Shown piece after piece: positions 45,801 to 56,256 of a stretch of DNA of 64,000 nucleotides. The position numbers and the translations under genes were made by a program. Origin of the DNA: Neurospora tetrasperma FGSC 2508 (Eukaryota; Ascomycota; Sordariomycetes; Sordariales; Sordariaceae); assembly GCF_000213175.1 (NCBI RefSeq), contig NW_009799101.1, positions 532,983 through 596,982 of the forward strand, read 5' to 3'. Numbering within the stretch: the first letter of the stretch is position 1; every line of letters begins with the position of its first letter. Under the pieces are notes generated by a model. It saw only the letters and a program-made list of their open reading frames with translations, made no database searches and was not told where the DNA came from.

Positions 45801-48800
45801 CATGCCCAACTGCGGCCATCGAGATGAAAGCAGTCGGTTTGAAAAGCGAATTGAAAAGAAAAACTGATAAAAGCCTCGAGTTCCCACTCGGAAAGTGAGG
45901 CAAAGACTAGCCGTCGATCTGTGTGTGGGAGTCTCCGTCATGCCACCAGCAGGCATAACCTGAGAGAGTGCATAACAGGGTGCACGGGCCATGCGTGACT
46001 GAGGTCATTCGCGGAGCCTTCGGTCAATCTGTATAGCATCGGCGTTGGTGTCGCAAACCGCCGGTGCTTCCCGTCTCCCCAACTCCGAAACCGTCACGGG
46101 CAAGAAGATGATCTTTGCGCTAAGCAGTAGGTCCAAGTTTGAAGCGGGTGGATGGCCCGCGGGTGAATGAACTTGCATGCTCGACGCCTCACTGAAGACG
46201 GTCGAATTCAATCGCGGGTTTCATCTCGTCCTGGCGCGAATTTGGAGCCATCCTTGCACCACTCCTCACCACTTGAGACCGGTGATCACCGACGGCAACG
46301 GTCATTTTTTCCCCATCGGATCACATGGCGGTTTGCAATGAACTGGGCCTCTCTAGACACCCTCGCAGTCCAAACCCCAGTCAGCATTGCGTATGAGTGA
46401 CTAAACTAGGGCAAACCACTGTCGTAAAGGTCAGTCGAAGGTCGGCTTGAATGGGATTATATCGATGGATCTAGAACTGCGATATCGGCTTCGTCGATGG
46501 GCAATGCGCGTACCACAAAAGCCCATTGTGTAGGTAGGCTGAAAACGTGGGCAGGATTTTCCATGTCCGTCAATGGCCACTGGGAGTACGCCGAGTGCGC
46601 CGAGTGTGCCGAGTGATGGGTGGCAGGATGGTTTGGGCTCGGGTTAGTCGGGACCCTGGATGGTCGATACATGTGCCTTCTTTTTTGGACCGACAATAAA
46701 CAGTATTTCAGCGTTTGGAAAGTGTCTTTGTGGTACGAACCTGACATAAATGACCTCGTAGCCTGCCTATCTGGAGGCAACAACCGGAGTAAAACACGGC
46801 TTCACAACCGAAACAGGGCGCGATTCAGGCAGAAACAACGGCATGTGAACTCAGCTGTTCGAGGTGATGGTCAAAAAGACAGGACGACGATGGCGCAAAC
46901 CCCATGTGCTTGGGGCTGATAGGCTGGCGGAAAACGACCAACAGACAAACATGTGCGTGCCTCTCTGTACGCGCGCGTCCCCGTTTATATGAGTCGAGGC
47001 CTGCGAGCGACATTGGCCCAGACATGGAGCATATCTTATGTTTGCCCTCGGTTGTGTCTTTGGTCTCCTAACGTGAGGCGTAGTTTGACTTCAACCACCG
47101 TTACCCCACGCTCTATGTCAGCCACTCCGCACATTGCCCATACGCGCTCTGCCACAACTGGACGTGATAGAACGGTGGGTGACCTGCACGTGGAGGCATT
47201 CTGGGTGGCTTTATTCATCGAAACCAAAACCAAGAAAGTCCGTACTACCGATTGTGCTTGGTCAAGTCGCATCGGAGAGCAATTGTTGGATCATGAGCCT
47301 TGTGACGGTAAAGTGGAGTTGGTGATGTCGGAGGTGGTGACAATGTAATCATTGTTCGGGTCAGAGTGGTTGCCGCGCATGTCCAATAAGGCACAGTAAT
47401 CATACTGAATGAATGTACTGCCTCCGTATAAGCCAGTGTATCGATCGACCTTTGTCTCGCTTATCACGCAGACAGCCCAGCGCATGCATGTAACTCGGCA
47501 AGTCAGTTCCAGTCTGTGCAGGTATCAATTTGGCATGGAGAAAAGCCTTCATGAGAGATACTCATCTTTATACGTCCCATCTTGTGTCATGGAATAACAT
47601 CGTGACGGCAGACATTACTGGAAACACAACTGGGTTTTAGTTCAAAGCGGACGTCTACGGGTGTGCGCATGCAAGTACCATCGTATGCGCAACACAGCAA
47701 CTTTTCCAAGGCCACTCGGACTTCTAATCCTGCCGATTCTCGTGCGGAAACAATTTTGTTTGTGGCCTCCACCAAAAGGAAGCTGTGGTGCGCTTTAGCA
47801 CAATGCCCACTCCATAGTACATACGCACCGCGTAGATATTCAGGGATTCCGGGTTGCTTGTGGTCCCTTTTGTCCGATGGCGAATTGGGAAATGACGGGC
47901 TTCGTGATGGATGCCTGCAGCCCGGACTGATTGTTGAAGATCAAGAAGAAAGAGAAGCGAACCTGGATGTCAGATGCCGTGCAGTGGTGGTGTGAGGTTG
48001 CCTCAATGGGGACTGGCAGGCTGGAACATTGTATCCATTTGAGACGTGATAGTTCTCCGTCCAGGCGGCAGCACAAAACTTGCACGGTTTCCACCATGTT
48101 TCTGCCTCAGTTTCCGGAGTCGCAGCACTTCGCATGAGAGTGGTGATCAGGAATTAGATCCAGATTGACGCCTTGAACGGCAGGCAGAGCAGATTGTCGA
48201 ATACCTGCTTTCACACGCCGATGAATGGTTGAATTCAAGGCATTGCACTCTACACTTTGCTAAGCTTCAGTTCTCCGTGTGTTTTAATCGGTAGCTAGGC
48301 TATTACTACTGAAAGCGCAATTGGAAAGAAAAATGGGTAGGTATTCATGAGAATGTAGGGTAGGAACATTGTGATTTGATTCGATCGTGATTGGTTTGTG
48401 AAACAGCCGAGTTGACTTCTAGACTGTGACCAGTGCAGCTACAGAAATGTGCACCTACATCAGCGCTCTCAAACCAATATCTTGTAGCAGCTCAGGCGAC
48501 CGCATCTTCTTGCCGTGTCAAGGGCTCGAATGTCACGTCAAGGGGGGAACCATCAGAAAACCAAACCCCAACGTCGGCGATAATTTCAAGTGCTGACTGG
48601 CCGTTGGTCGAAGAAGAGGCACGGAGCAGGACGCTGCTTTGAACAAGATTGTGAAAGAAAACCAAATTTCTTGCAATTTGTTGACATCAATCTGGACAGG
48701 GAGACTCGTCGAGGGTTTCCACCTGGTGCTTCTTTTGTTTTGTTTGGACCTGCGCCTCACTGGTCTTTCTGGCCATTGACTTTTTCAGCCATAGGTACCT

Positions 48801-48849
48801 ATTCGTTGCAGAAGAACACGAAGTGGCCGTGAGGAACCACTTTAGCATC

Positions 48850-49960
48850 TATGAGCACCCCCGCGAAAAGAAAGGCCTAGTCTCCTGTGCCAGGAACTCC
48901 TGCGCCCTATGGTCGAAATAAAGGCGCCGACGCCTGGATTCGCGTCTCCGGGTCCCTCACCGGATGCGCCTGCGTCTCCTACTCCTGGAACACCCGCACC
49001 TGTTGCCGATGAATCGGCCCCGCCGGCGGGCATGCTGACCGGTGTACACTTGGGTCCAAGTTGGGTTACTAGAAGATAATAGACTCGATGCTGCTGATGG
49101 TACTGAATAAATCGAGACCTTGGAAGTCTTCAGTCATGCTGCCGAGCTCATGCTCGGAAAATGGTATCTAGCGCCCATCGAAAAGGGCATCAAATATGCG
49201 ATTGATCTCGGTACTGGTTCGGGGCTCCTGGCAATTGATCGATGGATTTTCCGAAGGTAAGGCCATCGGTACCGCGATTTCGCCCATCCAGCCTAAATTC
49301 GAAATGACAGGCGCACCAATACAGAGGTACCTCTATGGACCTCCAAGCCCGACTATTTCGACTACATCCATATCCGATTCTTGATAGTGCTATCCCTGAC
49401 TGTGGTGCTTCATATAAACAACTGTACAGGGTATGCAAGCCTGGAGGCTGGATTGAACACGTTGACATCACAGCTACCGTGGGCTGTGATGACGGAACCG
49501 CCGTTACTGGGTCTGCATTAGAGCAGTATGGAAGGCTGTCCGGGGAGGCTGGAAAACGCCTTGGATTAACCCAGTCAGTTTCAGGGAATAACTTTTCTTC
49601 AGGAAAACGGCTTGGAAAAGGCTGTGTTTGTGCATTGGAAGGTACAGGAATCCAAGTAAGTCCATTTCGTCCCAAAAGCCAAACAGCAGTGCATTATACT
49701 GATTCGTGATTCAAGATGCCAGTCTTCTCTTGGCCCACAGGATCCGAAGCAAAAGGATGTTGGACTGTACGCCTATGCTGAAGTGTCTTCAGACATTCAG
49801 GGCATCATTCTGTTCACATTTGGCTGAATTCTGGGGTTGTCGCAAGCAGAGATGACGACATATACGGCCAATCTTCGCCAGAAACTCAAGGACACGAGCA
49901 TCCACATGTACTACAAGTGAAGGCTTCTTTATGCCCAAAAGCGCGAGTGAATCCACAGGA
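48850..49960 (+). pseudogene. Pseudogene of a LaeA-like SAM-dependent methyltransferase
   Basis: Similarity runs through several frames of the plus strand. A Pro/Ala-rich leader (about 48920-49030) is followed by KWYLAPIEKGIKYAIDLGTGSG, cut here to its core IDLGTGSG (SAM motif I, near 49200). Then come GTAISPIQP (about 49270) and KPDYFDYIHIRF (about 49350). Next is the motif-III region YRVCKPGGWIEHVDI (about 49425-49470), a retained GTAAGT intron near 49655, and a C-terminal end resembling LRQKLKDTSIHMYYK (about 49870-49920). At least two frameshifts between motif I and the YIHIRF block, another after the intron, and in-frame stops near 49256, 49826 and 49918 disable it. This is the fungal methyltransferase family of LaeA and its many paralogues (Methyltransf_23). 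It is a dead copy in the accessory flank of the LTR element. Confidence 0.8.
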
Positions 49961-51578
49961 GGAAGGCTAACTCAGGTAAAGGAAGGGGTTGGCAGCGTGG
50001 GCAGGGCAGAAGGGCTGACAGGCTGAATCTGAGCCAGTGATCCGGTTTCGAGTGTGCAAGAGACATAGCTTTCATTCGTAGCTCAGAGAATGGAGCATCT
50101 TTTGTCGATATCCCCCCACAGATTGCTGTCAGCGCAAGACTCTGAGGGAGGTACTTATACGTATTTCACATCATTCAACCATGAGCGATTCAAGTTGCAA
50201 TTTCTGACCAGCGCAAAGGTACAGAAACACATTCCACTCTCGGTTGCGTAGATATCAAACCAGACAGAGTTCGGTCTTGAGCTCGTTTTAATCAGCTTCA
50301 TCATCTACCTACAGTCTTCTAACAGTGAAACCTTCATGGGCAACACCGGCGCTTATACCTGCCTATGACTACGGGTGAGTCAAAAACTGAAATATCAATA
50401 AGCCATTATTGTCAAACCAGATGATCCGTTTCCTTTGTTTCCCTTTCATCATCAACACTACTTCAGCTTCAAGGATAAATAGTGAGGTGGTTGGCTCCGG
50501 AGAGCGGAGTGAAAATCGGCCACCTACAGTAAGGAAGGAAGTCGGACTGTCATCTCGAGATTGGAAAGGCCATGATCTTCCCTGACGACAACACGTACTC
50601 GACGCCGAGACTCTTGCCCGTCAAAGTGTCCAGTACTATTTAGGAGTAGCCTTCCCTCCGGGATTATATCGAGGCATTGGCAGGATACTTGGACTATGCC
50701 GACAGCCGGTAGTAGTTGCGCAACGGCTCGACGAGTCCCGAAAGGGCAAACTGGTGTGGTAAATGGAACGATTTGTTAACAGGCAGAAGCAACGAACCGC
50801 AATCTCTCATACCCGCATTATTCCCAAGACATGATATGCCAATGTGTGTTGCTCTGGTCCGGGTTTCGGACCTAGACCTCGGGGCGGAGGACTCAAAGAG
50901 GCACGGCGGGTCCAGGCGGATGACTGGGTTGAGCGCAGCACACCGTGTTTGCTTGGAGCTGTCAAACCAGATAATGTGGATGCACCTCGCCTATGTTCCT
51001 CCAGGCCCATGACTTCCGCTTTGTACGAACTCCACGATCCCGTCCTGCAGGAAAGATCCTCCATCACCAGTAACGTGACTGGGCCTTTGCGGCTGCCAAC
51101 CTCAGTTCCTAGCTGATGGGAAGGTAGCTAAGCGGTTGAGGCTTCACTTGCCCGCCATTTTGTCCAATGTTATTGCCATGATAGTCAACAACCTCCATCA
51201 ATCAAGCTAGGCAGCTTACAGGTCTCGGTGTAGGAGCCCGTTGCTCGATAAACAGAACGGAATAGCCTCCATCGCTCCTTCCGTCTCATCAGTTCACCGC
51301 TCACAAATCGGTACGAGGGAGATTAAAGATTAGTGGCGAGGATGTATGGGCGGAGATTGGAAAAGATGCGGGCATGATGGATATTCGAGTGCAGTGGAAG
51401 TCTTCTTGGGTATAAGAAGGAACTACTTCTCGCACCAGAATTTGCAATTTTTCAGTTGCTCTCAAAGACAAGAACAGAACTTCGAAAGGTCGTCAAGAGC
51501 ACCTACCAAACTTGCAGTTCTCGAATTCAACCCAGCAATCTTTCCACACTTCCTTCCCCAACAGCTTCTCCAGCAATC
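49961..51578. other. Intergenic with possible decayed coding DNA
   Basis: No intact gene. A 54-codon stretch at about 50598-50761 (plus) reads smoothly, including YYLGVAFPPGLYRGIG, and looks like an old exon, but I cannot name the family. The right end should hold the promoter and leader of the SnoaL-like gene at 51579. Confidence 0.35.
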
Positions 51579-52333
51579 ATGACTTCACCGGCGGATCCTC
51601 ATACCAGAACCTGGTCTCACATCAACGGATCATCTCAAGACGTACTTGACCGCTATGCCGTTACGGAGCTCTGCAAGGGCTGGCCTGTGTATCGCGACGC
51701 GTCGGAGTGGATGAACTACCGCTCCCTCTTCACGGATGATGCCTGTGTGTGGACGAGTACGTACCTTAGCCAGCTCACGAGGTTACCTGGCAGGTTAGGT
51801 CATTTTGCTAACCTATCAAACCCATAGCCTGGAGCAGCGACTTGCCGGTTGACAAGTTCATTGAAGTCTCCAAGGAGGGCAAGAAGAACGGCGTCTTCAT
51901 CATGCACCGCGAATGCGGCACTCTGGCCGAGCTCGGCGACAGCCGTACCCGGGCCATTGGAAAGATGAAGGCAACCATCACCCATCGCTTCAACGAGGGC
52001 GACGTGGCCTATGATGTCGACTGCGACTGCCGTTTCATATTCTTTTGCGAAAAGCAGGCGGCTACCCAAGAGTGGAAGGCCAAGTACGTCAAGCTGTTCT
52101 ATGAGAAGGACAAGGTAGTGCCAGTCGATGGCCAGACTGTACCTAAGTGGGACAAGTCCGAGCTGAGCACGTATCCGGAGGGATATCGGCACCTTGCGAT
52201 GGCGCAAGCCAAGCTGGGATACAAGATCGACGTGAACCTTCCTACGCCGCACGACAAGGGACTGTGGAAGCGCATGTATGGTGAGATGGAGAACTGGTTG
52301 GAAGGCAGAGAGGTTGACCTCCACTGGGCCTAG
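51579..52333 (+). CDS. SnoaL/NTF2-like domain protein
   Basis: Exons 51579-51756 and 51828-52333 with a 71-bp intron (donor GTACGT, acceptor CCATAG) give 227 residues. The start is the first ATG in frame. The sequence has the SnoaL-like layout: a first helix [20 protein letters not shown], the pair [16 protein letters not shown], then [12 protein letters not shown] and [22 protein letters not shown] and [15 protein letters not shown] form the sheet, and [20 protein letters not shown] closes it. Such cone-shaped NTF2-fold proteins act as polyketide cyclases, dehydratases or small-ligand binders in fungi. Many are uncharacterised. No signal peptide. Its nearest left neighbour is a methyltransferase pseudogene, which hints at a former biosynthetic locus. 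The substrate is unknown. Confidence 0.82.
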
Positions 52334-53293
52334 GACTGATCAAAGAAGTGGAGATCGGATTTTCATGGTAGTAACCGGTAATCGACGTTGCGGTTCGAGT
52401 GGCTTTCGCGAGTCGTTGGGTTCCTGGCTCTTTGCAAGTTGAGGACAAGATAGACATCACTCGGCAATAATACACAGTACAAAGCATTGCGTTTCGTCCT
52501 ACCGGCAAAGTTTCTTGATCAGGCTTCAGTAGACGGCAAGATAGGGCACTTGAGTACACCCGAGCTAGAATTCATACTGGAAGGGAGGTCTAGGGGTATG
52601 GAGGGTATGGAGACGTTTATATAGTGACCGACACATACTGCGTAGTAAAGAATTGCTCACTCCAGACTGGCAAAGATCGACGGCAGGCATTTGCATCACA
52701 TGTTGTGATCTGACGCACACGGGCTCTTGGCATAAGTTGAGGTCGCCAGAGACACAATCGCGGCTTGGGCGACGGGATCATGATTCGGCTCAAGTCCGGA
52801 TCGGCGATGTGGAGTAAGTCCGGGAGTGAGCCGGGTTTCTGGAGGCCGGAAAGCCCGTCCTAGACTACAATAGGTAGTCTACAAGTAGAGGTAGGTAGTG
52901 TACAAGTACAGATTTAGAGCATGTCAACGGCCCTGGAGAGGGCTGGATCAGGGAGCTTATCCATTATCTAGGTACGTACTATGTTATCAGTTATGACCCA
53001 CCCCCTAGGTTCTACCTACTTGTACCTACCTACCCCGCCAACGACAGACACCGCTCACGGTGACGATCGCGTCCAGCGGTTACTTGTATACTTAGTGATG
53101 GTTAGTCCCCTAACAAAGTTGAAAGCCGACGCCTGCCAGCAACTCTCGCCGCAACTTGCGATTTCTTAGCCAAGGTGTGTACAATCCTTATCGCCGGAGC
53201 TATCTCCAACGGGCAGTTCAGGTTAACCGTGAAAATTTGCAGCAATCTACTTCGCCATCGATTCTCCCTCCACCGAACACAAATATCATCGCA
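52334..53293. other. Intergenic between SnoaL-like and thioredoxin genes
   Basis: No gene. It has several TAGG/CCTA and GTACAAGTA-type short repeats in both orientations between 52865 and 53035. The right end is the thioredoxin promoter/leader. Confidence 0.45.
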
Positions 53294-53677
53294 ATGTCGG
53301 ACGGCGTCAAGCACATCAACTCGGCCCAGGAGTTTGCGAACCTCCTCAACACAACCCAGTACGTCGTCGCTGACTTCTACGCCGACTGGTGCGGGCCTTG
53401 CAAGGCCATTGCGCCCATGTATGCCCAGTTTGCGAAGACCTTCTCCATCCCCAACTTCCTCGCCTTTGCCAAGATCAACGTCGATAGCGTCCAGCAGGTT
53501 GCTCAGCACTACCGTGTCTCCGCCATGCCCACCTTCCTCTTCTTCAAGAACGGCAAGCAGGTCGCCGTCAACGGTTCCGTCATGATCCAGGGCGCCGATG
53601 TCAACAGTCTGCGGGCCGCTGCCGAGAAGATGGGCCGTCTGGCAAAGGAGAAGGCTGCTGCCGCTGGCTCGTCGTGA
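53294..53677 (+). CDS. Thioredoxin
   Basis: A single exon of 127 residues. The active site WCGPC is at 32-36, preceded by VVADFYAD. The cis-proline loop SAMPTF is at 76-81 (P79), and FAKINVDSVQQVAQHY is the central strand-helix unit. It reduces protein disulfides in the cytosol using thioredoxin reductase and NADPH. It is about 20 residues longer than the minimal thioredoxin because of a Lys/Ala-rich C-terminal tail after the last helix. No targeting peptide is visible. The ATG at 53294 fits the family start (a strand beginning VKHINSAQEF). Confidence 0.93.
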   Translation: MSDGVKHINSAQEFANLLNTTQYVVADFYADWCGPCKAIAPMYAQFAKTFSIPNFLAFAKINVDSVQQVAQHYRVSAMPTFLFFKNGKQVAVNGSVMIQGADVNSLRAAAEKMGRLAKEKAAAAGSS

Positions 53678-54128
53678 GGTTCGGAAAGGAAAGAAAACAA
53701 GACCAAAGAGATCAAAGGCATTCAGAGCATCCAGTTGTGGATCAAGTGTAGATACTACTACACTACAGCATGGACATTTGCGTCTGACTATTTTCGGCGG
53801 GGGTTGGAAATCAGCTGTTGCTGAGTGAACCGAATAGAAAACTGTCAGTTGTTCAGGTTATGATGTCATGGGATCTTCGGGCGACAATCTGATAAGTACC
53901 TCTACCATGGATGATCACACCGTGACCCTTGAGCCCCAATTTCTGCCAGATACTTACTATTATATACACTACTGGATAGTACACAGTGATCAATCACCTC
54001 CGCCCTTGACTCATTTTGACCCTGTCAGTCTGCCATCCTGCAAGACCTTTCTTTTTCTTGGCGTTTCCCTATATCAGCATAACACTCCATCGTGACCCCT
54101 ATCTGCCACACCACTATTCAACAGCATT
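53678..54128. other. Intergenic after thioredoxin
   Basis: 3' UTR of the thioredoxin gene and upstream DNA of the 90-residue gene. No other feature seen. Confidence 0.5.
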
Positions 54129-54401
54129 ATGTCGACCTCACGTAACGGCGAGAGACATGGCAAGCAAAAGTCTCGCGACACAACCCCAGAGAGCTATCTT
54201 GGGAGCTCACCAGACAGAGGCGACTCCCATGTTATCCAGCAATATCAGCCACAAAGACTTCAACAACAGCAGCAATCGGTTCAAGGGACAACAAGAGGCA
54301 GTCGCAGTGGCGCTCTTGCCGTTAGGCTCGATATGGACTTGGATATCGACTTGCAACTGAAAGCAAAAATAAAGGGAGACGTCACACTTTCTATACTGTG
54401 A
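54129..54401 (+). CDS. Small protein with conserved-type hydrophobic/acidic tail
   Basis: A single exon of 90 residues. The first 60 residues are polar and disordered, with GKQKSR and a QQQQQ run. The last 29 (62-90) alternate acidic and hydrophobic residues, ALAVRLDMDLDIDLQLKAK then IKGDVTLSIL, ending exactly at the stop. A terminal block of this kind (basic/disordered head, LDLxLxxxLxLKAxIxGDVTLxLL tail) is, as far as I recall, a recurrent pattern in small fungal proteins of unknown role; I cannot check it here. The tail could form an amphipathic strand or helix binding membrane or a partner. Being short, it could be doubted, but the tail composition supports real coding. Function unknown. 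Confidence 0.65.
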   Translation: MSTSRNGERHGKQKSRDTTPESYLGSSPDRGDSHVIQQYQPQRLQQQQQSVQGTTRGSRSGALAVRLDMDLDIDLQLKAKIKGDVTLSIL

Positions 54402-54874
54402 GTCCCGATCACGTCCTTATGAATTGAATTCACGGCTAACCGATCTATGAACGGCAGGGAAGGAGACCAGGAATGATTCTCGACAGTGACTCGGAAGGAT
54501 GACTTGAAATTCAATATTTTAATTTGTTAGCCTGCACATAGTTGTGTTTTCTAGTCTCAGTATGCTTCTTGCGTTCCAGTATCAACTGTTGTCATCACAG
54601 TCAACTATCAGGTGATACCTCCATCACCAACGCATGTGGCACCGCAAGCCCGTGAGCAGGCAGCTACTCACCATCCCCATTCATCCCACCACTCCTGACA
54701 CGAGGCCTCTTTGTCGGAAACCAATCTGTTTCTTACAAGATGTATATGCAGACTGGTTTGCGACCTCATTTGCTCTTGCGAGTTTTCGCTCCTTTTCAAA
54801 TATTCCCAGTCTATACTGAATAGACAACACCACTCAGTCATTCCTATTCGGATCAACCAAACATCATCGTCAAC
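54402..54874. other. Intergenic between two small genes
   Basis: No other gene seen. It probably contains the 3' UTR of the 90-residue gene and the leader of the next one. Confidence 0.45.
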
Positions 54875-55981
54875 ATGCCTGGAACTCGCTCGCACAGGTC
54901 CAGGGGTAAACCGTCGCTCCTTAAGCGATCATCAACAAGGGGCAGTAGCAACAATGAAACTCGGGAAATCATCCAACAACTTGCCCGCGCTGCTTTGGTC
55001 TACTCTCTCAAGCGTCTGACCAGGCAAGACTTGGCCGATAAAGGCAGCACATCACAGCAAAAACTACGGTCAAGATCCGCTCATGAAGACAGCCAACCCC
55101 ACGAGCGCGACCGCGGCACAACAACCAAAGCACGAGACAGCAGCGGAGCTAGCCACCGCAGTGACCGAGACCGAGACGGCAGCCGCGATGGCAACGACCT
55201 CCACGACGTAATGGGTCAACTAGCCGTTGGCATCCTCGGCTTTGGCATCCGCCACTTTCTCCATCAGCGCAAGAAAAAGGAAAAGGAGGAGAAGAACAAG
55301 ATCAAACCTCCCTTGTACGCCACCACTGCGGCAACACAAGGGCCACCACGGCGGCCGTCGGGTGAATACCCATACACTAGCTACGCCGACTATCTGGCTG
55401 CTACCAGCAACCACACTGGAGCCAGCACCAGACCCAGATCACTTCCCACCGATGATCCGGAGCCAACAGCAATAAGCCTAGCAACAACGCTTGACTCACT
55501 CAAGAAGGAACTGCGAGCGACTTCAGAAGCACTGGCGGATCTTGTCAATAAGCCTCCATCGCAGAATAAGAAGTACAATGTACATGAAGCGTTGGCGAAG
55601 AGGGCAGAGGGCATCAGGGTGTCGTTAGACAATCTGGAGATGGCGGTCAACAATGTGAGGAACTTGCATCCTGAAATCGATGAAGACCGCGGTGTGCATG
55701 GAGGGGTTGGAGAGGTAGATGATGGGGAGGGGAAGGAGAGAGGCGGTAAGGATCAGAAAGGAAAAGGAAAGGAAGGTGAAGTCAGGAAGGAGCAAGGTGA
55801 TGAGAACGGGCGGGGCGAAAAAGACGGTAGAAGTAGGGAACGGGAACGGGAAAGGGTGCGTAGGAATCGGGAGAGCAAGCCAAGGAGGTCGGTTGGGTTT
55901 GAGGATGATTTGGGTCGGTACGGATATTCTAGGGGAAGTGAGCGAAGGGACTACAGGCGAGGAAGGAGACAATCAAGGTAA
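54875..55981 (+). CDS. Hypothetical basic low-complexity protein
   Basis: A single frame of 368 residues from ATG 54875. I do not recognise the family. Residues 1-30 are Arg/Ser-rich, and 31-50 form a helix (IIQQLARAALVYSLKRL). Residues 62-110 are charged and disordered. A Gly-containing hydrophobic segment MGQLAVGILGFGIRHFLH (113-130), followed by a Lys/Glu run, could be a membrane-associating amphipathic helix. Two further helices span 200-226 and 234-264. The C-terminal 100 residues are Lys/Arg/Glu/Asp-rich, with many RER/RDR-like dipeptides. The gene is convergent with the Zn2Cys6 regulator on the right (275 bp between stops). Expression and function are unknown. Confidence 0.7.
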   Translation: MPGTRSHRSRGKPSLLKRSSTRGSSNNETREIIQQLARAALVYSLKRLTRQDLADKGSTSQQKLRSRSAHEDSQPHERDRGTTTKARDSSGASHRSDRDRDGSRDGNDLHDVMGQLAVGILGFGIRHFLHQRKKKEKEEKNKIKPPLYATTAATQGPPRRPSGEYPYTSYADYLAATSNHTGASTRPRSLPTDDPEPTAISLATTLDSLKKELRATSEALADLVNKPPSQNKKYNVHEALAKRAEGIRVSLDNLEMAVNNVRNLHPEIDEDRGVHGGVGEVDDGEGKERGGKDQKGKGKEGEVRKEQGDENGRGEKDGRSRERERERVRRNRESKPRRSVGFEDDLGRYGYSRGSERRDYRRGRRQSR

Positions 55982-56028
55982 TGTTTTGGTATGGTCAAGC
56001 TGTTGACTATGTCAGCTTTATTTCTCTC

Positions 56029-56210
56029 TCTTTTTTTTTTCTTTTTTTTCTTTTTTTTCCTTCCTCTTTTCCGACGTTCACACGGCCCCTTCTTTCTTTT
56101 CTTTTCTTTTCTCTTCTTTTCTTTTTTAAGTTTTTTTTTTTTCGGGAGAGGAGAAGGAGGAGAAGGGGAAGGGGGAGAGAGGGGGGAGGGGGGTCCTTTT
56201 CAGGGAAACT
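56029..56210. repeat. Polypyrimidine tract next to polypurine tract
   Basis: A C/T run of about 115 bp, broken only by a short mixed stretch near 56073-56090, is followed by an A/G run of about 55 bp. It lies in the shared 3' region of two convergent genes. Confidence 0.8.
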
Positions 56211-56256
56211 TTCCTTGTCAGATGATCCCTACCAATGTACGTGCATATATACCCAG

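Larger units (their letters stand above)
38979..48849. other. Gene-poor right flank of the LTR element
   Basis: Almost 10 kb without a gene I can recognise. Base composition returns to normal immediately outside the LTR. Notable items are a 21-bp tandem duplication (41463-41504) inside a 28-codon frame, an A-rich tract (42736-42811) and weakly coding-like but broken stretches around 45.1-48.2 kb whose family I cannot name. The combination of a TE, decayed-looking DNA and a neighbouring pseudogene suggests an accessory segment. Confidence 0.4.

Noticed and set aside
45000-48250. Remnants of a HET-domain (heterokaryon incompatibility) gene
   Set aside because: Some fragments (NWASLD near 46340, scattered Trp-rich pieces) were suggestive, but no HET signature such as the SYCWG block appears on either strand.
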